A DNA stretch of 64,000 bases from Trametes villosa (Eukaryota; Basidiomycota; Agaricomycetes; Polyporales; Polyporaceae). Below are positions 10,473 to 20,054 of this stretch, piece after piece. How positions within the stretch are numbered: position 1 is the stretch's first letter; the number at the start of each line of letters is the position of its first letter. The notes beneath the pieces are model-generated. The model had not been told where the DNA came from and ran no database searches. It was given only the letters and a program-made list of their open reading frames with translations. The stretch is taken from positions 62,001-126,000 of the forward strand of contig PUDQ02000001.1 of assembly GCA_002964805.2 (NCBI GenBank), read 5' to 3'. Position numbers and translations under genes: made by a program.

Positions 10473-12184
10473 TTAGGCACTCGCGCCGCCAGCGCCCATA
10501 CCGCCCGCGGCAGCGTCCGTTCCGTCGACGGTCAGCGCGGTCGCGCGTGAGTCGTCGTTGGCCTGCGTGGTTGCGCCCGGCGCGGGGTCGTTGAGGCCGG
10601 TGAAGCCGAGCACGAGTTTCTCGATGTTGGATTGCAGCTGGGGAAGAGCTTCGTTCGTGTACACGGTGCGCGCCATGGCGCCGGACTTGAGCGGGTATTC
10701 CTTGACGTCGTTCTCCAGGACGCGCGCGATGAACCTGGGACAAATCAGATGTGTATTCAACACGGCGCGCGAATGACGTACATGGTTTCGTGCATCTTCC
10801 GAGCCTTCGGGTCATGCGGATGAGCGTCTTGGGCACTCTGGCGGACGTCGAGGAGGCATTTGTCGATGTACTTCCAGTATTCCGTGCGGCTCCGGGTCGG
10901 CATCTGGTAGAACATGACAGTGCAGCGACGCTGCGCAAGAAGATACAAATCAGATCAGATCAGAGCATCGGCGTCCGTGAGATCTCACCAAGAATGCAAA
11001 CCGGCCCCAGTGTTCCTTTTTCGGGCGCATGTCGTACATCATCAACGCCGTTGTGAGATCGTAGATATCTTGCTTGTTCTTGATGCTCGTTTCGATCTGA
11101 GGCCAGGCGAATGTGAGTGCACGCGCGAGGTCCACGGCATTGAGACAAACCTTGAGCTTCATGTTCGAGCGCTGGCCGGACAGCTCGCCGACAATAGCCT
11201 TCTTGACGACCTTCCAATCGGCCGGGTCGGCCTTCTGGGCACTGGCGACTCCGAGGAGATTTTCGGCGTTGTCTTCGAGGTATTTCTGCGAAAATCAGGT
11301 GAGTCAGGCGAGTCAGAGTGTACGAGAGCTCGTCAGATCTGACGCACCGTGAACTGAATGGTGAGCCCATCCAGATACGTGGGGATGCTCGGCGACAACA
11401 ACGCAGCAGCGACGATGTGCTGGAGGCGGACCTGGTAGAACGTCAGGTATGAAGACGACGCCCGGGTCGCGATGTGTGGTCAAACGTACTTGAAAGTCCG
11501 GATGACGTACGAACAAGCGCATGAAGCGCATGATGATATCGTTGTCGGTGCGCATCTGGTGGATCTTGATGTCAATCAGCATTCCAACTGGCGTTAACTG
11601 GGAACACGTGTCAGTGAGCAGGTCGTCGGACAGGCGTTGTTGGCTCCCAGTTACTCACCTCGCAGAACTCCAGCAGCTCGGTCTGCTGGTACACCTGCAG
11701 GCCATATTTGCGGGCCTTCTGACGGACGATGTTCTGGTAAGTGCCGCGAGAGTGGGTGTCAGTGTCGAACACCGCCTGTTCGGCATCCAAGTCTTCCTCT
11801 GAGAAGACCCAAACAAGGCACCCGTTGAGCTTGGGTAACCGGTGAGTGATATTTTATAAATGTCGCACCCATCATTGCACTGAGGCCGGCTATGGTGTTT
11901 GTAGTCCTGGCGTTCGCGGCCTCGTCATCGAGGTCCATCGCGAAACTGTCATCGCCTCCGGCAGGGCTCGGCCGCCCGTTGAGGGGAGTGGTAAAACGCT
12001 CTGCGGAGGTGATGTCCCCGTTCTGGGTGGACGGCGTGCTTGCGCGCGAGTTGTTCTGCGTGGAAGCGGCCGTCCTGCGACCAACACCAGGAGAGAGAGA
12101 GAGCCCGTCCGGGGAAACGGCCTCGCTCAGACTCGGCGGAGTGAGGTTGAATGCAGAGAGGAGATCACCCATGGATGCCGACAT
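10473..12184 (-). CDS. Transposon-borne protein of unknown function (third gene)
   Basis: About 450 residues from seven exons; introns have GT-AG ends and keep frame. The N-terminal ~100 residues are Ser/Thr/Pro-rich and probably disordered (MSASMGDLLSAFNL start at 12184). The rest is mostly helical: EEDLDAEQAVFDTDTHSRG, NIVRQKARKYGLQVYQQTEL, MLIDIKIHQMRTDNDIIMRF, RLQHIVAAALLSPSIPTYLD, WKVVKKAIVGELSGQRSNMK, MKLKVCLNAVDLARALTFAW, then DIYDLTTALMMYDMRPKK. The tail ends in a Gly/Ala-rich stretch. I do not recognise the family and see no zinc-binding, nuclease or helicase motif. Alternating basic and hydrophobic helices could suit DNA or partner binding, but that is a guess. Lying inside the inverted repeats, on the same strand as the transposase-like gene, it is probably part of the mobile unit. 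A TATA box at 12334-12340 fits its own promoter. Confidence 0.8.
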
Positions 12185-12333
12185 GATGCGTGAGGAAGGA
12201 TGGGAGGAGTGGTTGGTGACAGAAGAGCGGTGAGCATGCGCGGTGAAAACTTCCACTTTCATTGTCCGCCTCTGCTGACTCCCGTTCGTCCAATCAGTCT
12301 GCTCACGCTGTTTCAATGCCAGCTTGCCTCCCG

Positions 12334-12340
12334 CTTATAC
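12334..12340 (-). promoter_or_regulatory. TATA-like box of the third transposon gene
   Basis: GTATAAG on the minus strand, about 150 bp upstream of the start codon at 12184, within the 229-bp spacer that follows the transposase-like gene. Confidence 0.5.
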
Positions 12341-12413
12341 AACAGTCGCTATGATAATAAGTGTGACAGACTCGGTGAGTGCAACATATGAGCTTCGTAT
12401 ATAAACAACATTA

Positions 12414-15400
12414 TTAAGAGAACAAGGCTCGGAATTCAGCCTCTCGTGCAGCCGTGGCCGTGGCATCTGCCTGAGCACGAACTCGGGGTCGCTTGCGCGG
12501 AGGGCCCGCAACAGACGAGGACGGTTCAGCGTCCGCATGTTGAACGGCTGACGGTCCCCCTGAAGTGCAAGGAACGTCTGACGGTTCCTCGCGCGCGTGT
12601 ATGTCCCCCGCTCGCGGTGTTGCACCCGCCCCCGCTTGCGGTGTTGCACCCGCCCCCGCTCGCGGTGTTCCCCCTGCCCCCGCCCCCGCTCCTCCTCCTG
12701 CCGGTGAACTATGTAAATACACTATTACTGGAGAGCTCCGAGTATCCACCGCCTCCCCTGCCCTGCCGGACTGTCCGCTACCGCCCGATGTAAGTGATGT
12801 GCTCCGTGCCCCAACTCGGGCACTGGTTCGGGTTGCCCCGCCGGCGTGCTTGGCGGCACTCTTCTTCTGCCGCGGTCCCCTTGGGACAGCCACTCCCAGA
12901 CGTTGGGCAGCCGCCTCCTCAGCCTGACCTGGTCGGCCCGCCTGTGCGTCCCGCACAACGTTCGCTGTGTGATCCGGCTCCACATGACGAACAGGCATGC
13001 TGCTTTGCGAAGGGTCCGAGTTCAGATGCGGAGGCGGCGACTGCGAGTCCACTGGATTGCACGTGGTGCCTTCGCCTTCGTGCGCGACTATCGCGGTATC
13101 AACGCTGAGCGGCGCATCCTCCGAAGAGATGACCGGCGTGTTGGAGTCTGACAGGCCGAGAAGATCAGTGCCGGGGGTGTTTGCGCTGGACACGCTCGCG
13201 CGTAGAGCCTGCTCCGCGTTCTTGCGCACCAAGGCCTCACGCGCTAGCTTTTTCTGAAGCTTTGTGTCGCGCAAGGACTCAGCAGCGCGTTTGTGCAGCG
13301 TGGGACGGTCGGCGAAGAAGTTCGGTTGTTGAGATAGGGATGGGGGGAGACTGGCTTGGAGGAGAGATCGATTGTGGAGGGCGGCGAGATTGAGAACATA
13401 ATGAATGCGGTCACTATGGTCGACGATCTTGCGGGTGCGAGAACTGGATTCGCGTTCTTGGCGCAGGTGTTGCGTCCCTGACGCAGAACAGCGGCCCTTT
13501 GTGCAGTCGTGCTGAACGTTTACCACAGCCACGATCCTCTGCAATCTCCAGTATCAGCGCTGACGATGCGAACGTATCCACCAAGTTGAGCGAGCAAACC
13601 TCAGCAGGGATGACCTGAATAGACCCAGTGCGATGTACTCTGGGCATCTTGAGGTGCGTATGCGGCTCGGCCTGCAACACGGAGTCGCGTACGACGACCC
13701 AAGACCCGTGCTCCCGAGGTGACGTGGACCGCAGGATTTCGACGATTGAGGCAAATCGCGTCGCGTTCCTGTTTGCGACCCCATTCGGGTGCGTGTTCAT
13801 GGTGCCGTTAGCGTGCGCGTTTGCAGGTGCGTCGACGGTGTCATTCGCGCGGGCGTTCGCGGGGTTGCTCGTGTGCGCGCTCCCGTTCGCGCTCCCATCT
13901 GCGCGCGCCGCCCGCGCGTCCGCGAGCGTCGTCCAGTTGGCGTGCGTGCTCGGGTGCGTGGTACCGGTTGCGGTTGTGTTCCCGTTCGCGTGCGCGCGCC
14001 CGTTGGTGCTTGCGTTCGCGGCGCCGTTGGTGGCCCTGTACATGCTCCCTGTCTCGGTCCCGTTTGCACGCACACACGCGTTCGCAGGTGCATTTCCGCT
14101 CGCAGCAGCGTTCCCGGAAGCGTGACTGTGCGCGGTCGTGTTCGCGTGCGCGTGCGCGGTCGGGGTCACGGTCGCGGTCGCGGTCGGGGTCACGTTCGCG
14201 GTCGTCGTCGCGGTCGCGGTCGCGGTCGTCGTCGCGGTCGCGGTCGCGGTCGTAGTTGCGGTCATCGTCGCGGTCGCGGTCGCGGTCGTAGTTGCGGTCA
14301 TCGTCGCGGTCGCGGTCGCGGACGCGGTCGTGGTCACGGTCGTGGTCACGGTCGCGGTCGTGGTTGCGTTCGCGGTCGTGTTCGTGACCGCGTGCATGGT
14401 CGCGTCTGCAGAGCCCGCTACGCGCGCGTGTACCGTGTCTCGCCCCGCTGTGCCCATGCCCATGTCCGCGTCCGAGTCCTTTCCAGCTCCTCCGGAGTCC
14501 GCAGCGTCTGCGGGGCGGATCCGAATGATGACTTCAGAACCGATGGCCGCCTGGTCGCCGTTGAGGGTAATTACGGAAGCTGCCCGATGCCAGCGTCCAG
14601 CTAGAGGAGTGAGGGAAGGTTGTAGCGCGGCCGTTGTAGTCTGTGACCACGAGACGACTGGATGCTGCGGGGGCGGCTTGCCCGGCTGGCGGGGAGGCAG
14701 TGGAAGAAGGGTCATGTCGCCAGGCGTCAGTGTCTTCTCTGTTGCCAGCCCCAGCAGGCGTGCGTCTATGGCGCTCTCCGTGACGTGCCGCATGACGTCT
14801 TCCCCGGCCTGTACCCAGTCGCCCGTAGCCTTGTCTTCCCAGAAGCCGCCCGAGAACATGTGTCGACACCGATCCTGATTCGCAAAGGTCTTGGCGATAT
14901 CACGGCTCGGGGCCTGGCGATTGCTGTGAATGGAACAAAGCCGGAAGATATGATTGAACGATTCATATCGCTCTGTAGAGAAGAGAAGGGAGGGCCCGAA
15001 GCGTTCGATGTGATCAGGGAGATGAACAAGAATGTGGAATTTGTTCTTCTCGGTGAGAAGGCCGGGGCTCAGAGACGCCGCGAAGTCCATCGTTTCTTGG
15101 ATGACTTCCCGAAGCTCCTTCTAAGGACGGTCGACAAGTCATAGGCTATGAGTCGTCTTGAATGACGCACATGAACTCAAATACATACCGTGTATTCCTT
15201 GATATCCCCGATCTCAGTTTCCCAGATGAGTGCAGTCAAGCGGCCGACGGTGACCCAGGTTCGCTGGAGGGTGTCCTCAACGAGCCCGCAGACTGCAAAT
15301 GCCATGACCTGGCTGATAGTCTTGAAGTGTTTGCCGATGAGCGCACCGCTGTACCTGCACATGTAATCGGCGAGGATGTTCGGGATCTTGAGTCCGTCGC

Positions 15401-18145
15401 GCGAAAGGCTATTGAGACGAGCTTGAAACTCGACAAACTTGCCCTGTTTCCCGAGAATCCAGACCGTCTGTGCCCAGAAATACTTCACGACACCCAGCAG
15501 ATGCGTGTGGAGAGGCTCGACAGGGGTGTCTCGGTGAACGTCGACGCCTGTCGAGGAAGATCATTGCTGTCAGTAAGCTATTCTGAGTGGGCGTGACGTG
15601 CACGGTACCTGGCATATCCAGCAACGGATTGCGAAGCGGAACATCCTTTTTGGACATCAGATCCTCGTAGAGTTCGCGATTAACCATTTCAGGCGAGAGC
15701 GCCTTGCGCGCCGGCGTAGAGCGGCGCAGAAGCTTGCCTTTCGCGATGAGCTGGTTCAAGACAGGCATGGCGAACGAGTCTTTGACACCACTCGAGGTGA
15801 TCGCCTGCTTCACAGGCTTCTCCGCGCTGGCATGCGTCGCAGCCACGAGCTGCGATGTGATCGCTTCTCGAGTTTCAGTAACGGTCCGTGCACGTCCGGC
15901 CTGGGAAACGCAAAGAGTGTCAGCACACCGCCGCCTCATGACCACCACACCGGCAGGGCGGCGGACATACCTTCATTAGCGATGCGAAACCGTCGTTGGA
16001 AGTCTTGTATGCCTTATCGCCACCCGTGTGACAGGCCCGACAGAAGTGATTGCCCTGGAGACCAATATGGCTACAGAGCTCGGCTTGCATAGGGTTGTCG
16101 CCGGGCAGGAAAAGAATCCACGGTCGGATCCAGACGTGGCGACGCTTGGAAGCATCCCAGACCTTGAACGGACCCGTTTTCCTATCAACGCCGTCAGACA
16201 GTAGCTTGACATCGGTTCACAATGTCACTAACCTGAGAGCCTCGCAGATCGCCCTGATGATCTCCATAGGGGATGCGTGAGGGGACGTCGCGACGAAGCG
16301 AATGTTGCAGTCCTTCTCTAGCTCTGTTCGTGGGAGCGCGGCGTTGGAGACGTAACACGAGTAATGGACATTCCATTGCTTGCTGCTGTTCCCCGACACG
16401 TCGTCGATGAAGACCACGAGAGGCGGACACTCCACCTCCAGCCCCTCTGCGAGAGCACGGTCAGGGTGCGGCATATGTGCGGCGAGTTGGGCACTGTGAG
16501 CTGCATTGCGCGCGCGGAGATTTATCAGCCCAGGGTTCCATTTGTTCGCAAGCAATACTATGATTGGTACTCACGTGCGAAGAGGTTGCGACCAAGGCTC
16601 CGTGCTTGTATCTCGGGCCAGGTCAGCCGGAAGCTCGTGCATGGCACGAGGCTCATCTGGTCGGCGACGACAAGACCGTCCTAAACGGGTGCGAATGATC
16701 ATCAGAAGGTGGCCTTTTGCGCGGCGCAGAACCAAGAACTCTTACCTCTGTGTCCGTCGCCTTCTGCACCTTGGCCCAAAGGGATCCTTCGAACTCGAAG
16801 TACCGCTTCGGTATGCACCAGGACTTGTCGGCGCAATACGCGAGTTCATTGATGTAGAAGTCTTTGCCGCGGATTCGTACCATCGGAGTGAGCACTTCGT
16901 CCGGCGCGTCGAGCAACCACTTGCGTGCCTGCCAGGTCTCGCGCACGCTCGCGCCGGTAAATTGCGGGAATAGATGCATCTTGCGTCGTTTGTTCTCGTC
17001 CGCGTAGTCCTGCAAACACGATCAGCGTGAACGGGGTGTAAGGAGACGATGAGCGCGTACCTGAGCCAGCCCCTTGTGTATCGAGTTCATGTAAAAAACA
17101 TTCCCAGAGGAGGCGACGACCTTCTCAGTGGGATCCCCGACGGCTTTGAGGGCTTCAGCCTGGAACTTCTCGAGTCCATACAGGCTAGGGACGTCCCTTG
17201 CACCCATGTCCTTGCCCCATGCGAGGATGGCTTCCTTCTGAGACCGAGAGAATCGTATAGTTGGCGAGCTGAAGAGGATGTCGGATTTCATCATCTATAA
17301 CAGACATTATATTCAGCTGATCGTCTACCGGCACACCCGCTGAGAGAACGTACACCTCGATCCGGGTATGGAAAGATATTCCTCGCTGGGGCAGACGCGC
17401 CGAAGAGTGTTTGCGTGATTTCTTCGGCGGATGCTACGGGGCGGTCTATGAAGGGCGCAGATTTAAGTACTGACATTGTACGCGCGAACGCACTTGCTGC
17501 TCAGTACGCACCTGAATGAGTCGTCTCGGGCATGGTGGGCGTCCACTCCGAGTCCAGTTGTGGCCTCTCGTCTGCGTCGGGATCCATGACGGCCTCTAGC
17601 AGGCCGGCACCACTCAACACGTCCTCGAGAGTGACCTCAGAGACCCCGTTTGGCCCGAACATCTCACCACAGGAGAAGTCGACGGCCCCGGAGATCGCAT
17701 CCTGCATGTCCAGGGGCCAAGAGCGCGGATCCGCCGTGACGGGTTCGGGATGGTCGAATACAACGGGCGACGGCTCAGCGAGTGTTTCCTCTTCGCAAGC
17801 CGGAGCGGTGAACCAGGGGATGGACTCGTTTCTTGCGGGTGGGTCCTCAGGGCAGTCTTCTACGTACGCTTGCAGCGGCCGTCTCGCCGCAGGCTGCTGA
17901 GGAGCAGGTCGAGCGCGTCGACTCTCCCGCTGGATAGCTTGAGCGACCTCCTCTTGGTGTCGCTTTTGCTTTTCATGTGTACGGAGGTTCCCCAGCTTCG
18001 TCCACGCGCCCTGACCCTGGCTGCATAGCTTGCAACGCCCGATACGGCCTGCGAGTTCGAAATCTGCAGCGAAACCGACGGGTTCGCACAGTGTCCTGAA
18101 CGGAGGCGAGGAGCGCGTACCTTGGGGCCGTTTGAGGTTAGGCAT
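12414..18145 (-). CDS. Large transposase-like protein with N-terminal zinc finger
   Basis: Twelve exons (18145-18121, 18063-17512, 17469-17354, 17294-17061, 17009-16746, 16680-16575, 16500-16233, 16181-15971, 15900-15609, 15547-15189, 15120-13600, 13538-12414); every phase agrees, giving 1690 residues without a stop. A C2H2/BED-like finger sits at C19-C22-H38-H44. Blocks of a protein family expanded in basidiomycetes follow: VPDEVLTP-type region near 345, VVFIDDVSGN (about 461-470), LPRTELEKD, FLPGDNPMQAE (546-556), HFCRAC (567-572), DTPVEPLHTHLLGVVKYFW (697-715), and TERYESFNHIFRLCS (859-873) with APSRDIA. By analogy with CACTA/TNP2 and Plavaka transposases I infer an RNase H-like core, with acidic residues in IDD, GDN and TERYE as candidate catalytic positions. 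The C-terminal third (about 1000-1690) is low-complexity, with an Ala/Thr tract at 1050-1135 and a basic end (PPRKRPRVR). Confidence 0.85.
14138..14400 (-). repeat. GCGGTC hexanucleotide array inside the transposase-like gene
   Basis: Tandem GCGGTC/GTCGTC hexamers with slight variants, in the largest coding exon. The array length keeps frame on the minus strand and encodes alternating Ala-Thr residues (about 1050-1135). The other strand reads Arg/Gly-rich or Val-rich long ORFs that are by-products of the repeat. Confidence 0.85.
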
Positions 18146-18323
18146 TGCAAAAGCGCAGAGAGACGGATGAAAAGCAAAGGAGATGAGAACGAGAACGAGG
18201 AAGAGAACGAGGGCGAGGGCGAAAACGAGAGGAGTGGAGAGGAGAGGAGAAGCCAGGGAGGCGACGTGCTGCAGCGCCACCACGTCAGTCGTGCAAGAAG
18301 CCACACCAAGGGCCCTGTATCGA

Positions 18324-18331
18324 GTATATAC
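18324..18331 (-). promoter_or_regulatory. TATA-like box of the transposase-like gene
   Basis: GTATATAC, about 180 bp upstream of the start codon at 18145 and inside the 268-bp spacer between the companion and transposase-like genes. The spacer suggests separate promoters rather than one transcript. Confidence 0.5.
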
Positions 18332-18413
18332 AGGAGCGAAGAGCACGTCCACAACTGCTCACTAATACTGTAATCGTTGGACACAGCATACATCCCAGCG
18401 TACATTTGAATGG

Positions 18414-19566
18414 CTACATGCGGCGGCGTTTCCCAGCTGCCTCTCTCGGTCGGAGCGCGGCCTCCTCGTCGCTGGACACAACAATGACATCTCGTGCAGT
18501 ATCCACGCCTACTCGCTTACGAGACCCAGAGGACCTACGTTTACTGGTCAGCAGAGCGAACGAAAAATGGGGACGAGGACAAACCTCTGAGCTCCGACAG
18601 GTGTGCTGGACTTTGCCGAAGGTTCGCGCGGGGTTTTGGGGGTTGAGCGCAAAGACGTCGCTGCGGCCAACCCAACACCCTCGGAGGGATCGCCGGAGGC
18701 GCGCTCGCGCTCGTGCGGGCGTGCACGCCTATGGGCGTGTGCGAGCGCGCGCGGAGAGGGATCGGGCGCGGGCGTGCTTGTAGGCGACACCGCTGCAGCA
18801 GGCGTAGGCGAGCGAGAGAGCGGGGCCGCGTGAGCAGCGGCGGACGGGGGCGCGGGGGCAGCCTGCCCACAGGACCAACAGAAGGCGCGAGACCCCACCG
18901 TGGGCACAGGCGGCAGTGGTATCTCCAGCTGAGATTGCTCAGTCGGGTCGAGCACAACGGGGTCCTCGGCAACCACAGCGCGCACCGCCGCCAGTTGGGC
19001 CATGACCGCCCCGTAGGCCGCCTCCACTCGTTGCAGGCGTCCGACCTCATCGCGGAGAAACTCGTTGTCGGTTTCGAGCTCGTTGTAGTAGTCGCTTAGG
19101 TGACTATTGTCTTCCTCTTCGTCCGCAAGGGGCGCACCAGCTGCATGAAATGACGGTCAGTGGCACGGCCCTTCGGCGGAACCGGAATCCACTCACCGGG
19201 CGCGACAGGAGATGCTGGGAAATCGTCCTTGAGGGCGTCGACATTGTCTAGCAATCCGTGACCTTATTCGGATCAGCGGGTTTGACGAGTATTCGGAGAA
19301 AGAAGGCTGACCAGCGCGGGGGGAAACCTCGCGGGTGAAGGAGGAAACCCACTGGGTGTCTGAGGTCTGAGAGTCGAGAGGCCCGCCCGGCGCGTACAAA
19401 GCGCTGTTCGATCGGTCAGCCAGGTCATCTTGTACACAATACGCACACAAGTGCCTGACCTGGTGCGACGCGTGCCTACATGAGACATGCGCGACGGGCG
19501 CGGCTGGCTGGTTGATGGCTCCGCGAGGAACGAGGGCTGGGAGTCCTCGTAGTCGCTTGATGACAT
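18414..19566 (-). CDS. Coiled-coil companion protein of the transposon, with SUMO-interaction-like motif
   Basis: Five exons give about 313 residues. The start MSSSDYEDSQPSFLAEPS at 19566 leads through three short introns (two begin GTCAG) to SALYAPGGPLDSQ, then DNVDALKDDFPASP, then the main exon. That exon contains an acidic segment (ADEEEDNSHLSDYY) followed by a predicted coiled coil, NELETDNEFLRDEVGRLQRV and onward, a CWSCGQ pair of cysteines, and a long Ala/Pro/Ser-rich stretch. A final 50-nt intron joins STPVGAQ to RSSGSRKRVG. The C-terminus carries DVIVVSSDEEAAL, which matches the hydrophobic-then-acidic pattern of a SUMO-interacting motif, and ends in the basic KRRRM. No known family was recognised. 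An acidic, coiled-coil, non-catalytic protein beside a transposase recalls the accessory proteins of CACTA-type elements; that role is inferred. Confidence 0.75.
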
Positions 19567-19901
19567 CGTGGGCGTTGGCTTGTGGACGGAGGGAGAGCAT
19601 GGGCGCGGCAGGCTGGCCAGTCAACAGGACAGCCAGAGATCACGAGATGCGAGGACTGCGAGCCATGTATTGAGGGCATATCCATGGGACATCGCGGCGG
19701 AGGTCCATGGTACATAGGAGCGCGGCACATAGGATGGATATCGGGCCAAGGTCCAGGGGATATAGATACGTGGCTATTCAGATATGCCCTGGGAATATAC
19801 ATCGGATATAGAAGGCGATACGCGCCCGATATCGAATATGGTATCTGACCGGTACCGGCCGGGGGCTATATCCACCGGATATCTGGCCTCACCCGGTGGT
19901 G
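19567..19901. repeat. Right subterminal region and terminal inverted repeat
   Basis: The terminal inverted repeat is 19885-19901, ending GGTGGTG. From about 19676 to 19885 roughly ten ATAT-core words (GGATATCGGG, GATATAG, CAGATATGCC, CGGATATAG, CGATATCGAATATGG, GGATATCTGG and others) are spread in both orientations, as at the left end. The promoter of the companion gene must lie within this region. Confidence 0.75.
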
Positions 19902-20054
19902 TAGCAGAATGATGAATGACGTTGTTGCCCGATTGGTCAGGTCTCGCAGCACGCCCTCTCGCTCTCCCTCTCTCCTCTACCTGCACCACCCCCTCGCACG
20001 ACCGACCGAGCGGCGGGGACAGGCTCGCGCACGACCTCGACGACGACCGCGACG
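19902..20054 (+). promoter_or_regulatory. Residual UBR1 promoter / 5' region
   Basis: About 150 bp remain between the transposon end and the UBR1 start codon. A GATTGG word (inverted CCAAT) lies near 19931 and a pyrimidine-rich stretch (CTCTCGCTCTCCCTCTCTCC) at about 19957-19976. In the pre-insertion chromosome this joined the TRS33 upstream side, making a short divergent promoter of about 180-190 bp. Confidence 0.5.

Larger units (their letters stand above)
10091..19901 (-). mobile_element. Three-gene 9.8-kb DNA transposon with CACCACCGG terminal inverted repeats
   Basis: The left end reads CACCACCGGATGACGCC and the right end, on the minus strand, CACCACCGGGTGAGGCC: 15 of 17 identical. TA flanks both ends (10089-10090 and 19902-19903), consistent with a TA target duplication. 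Inside each end, 330-380 bp of non-coding sequence is dense in ATAT-core words (GATATC, GGATAT, CAGATAT), recalling subterminal transposase-binding arrays of CACTA-type elements. Three intact multi-exon genes lie on the minus strand: coiled-coil companion (19566-18414), transposase-like protein (18145-12414) and an unknown protein (12184-10473), with spacers under 300 bp. Open frames and preserved splice sites suggest a young, possibly active copy. A CACTA/Plavaka-like placement is an inference from end structure and protein architecture. Confidence 0.85.

Noticed and set aside
14138..14400. Regular short repeats as a possible CRISPR array
   Set aside because: The units are a continuous in-frame hexamer without spacers, in a eukaryotic coding exon.
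13789..14604. Long plus-strand ORFs rich in Val-Arg-Gly or Val-Ala repeats (also 14138-14878)
   Set aside because: They are the reverse side of the GCGGTC array in the transposase-like exon. The minus-strand frame continues into conserved sequence on both sides and these do not.
10091..19901. KDZ-type or TET/JBP-associated transposon
   Set aside because: None of the KDZ signatures I know, nor a TET/JBP dioxygenase motif, appear in the three proteins; the conserved blocks are of a different basidiomycete family.
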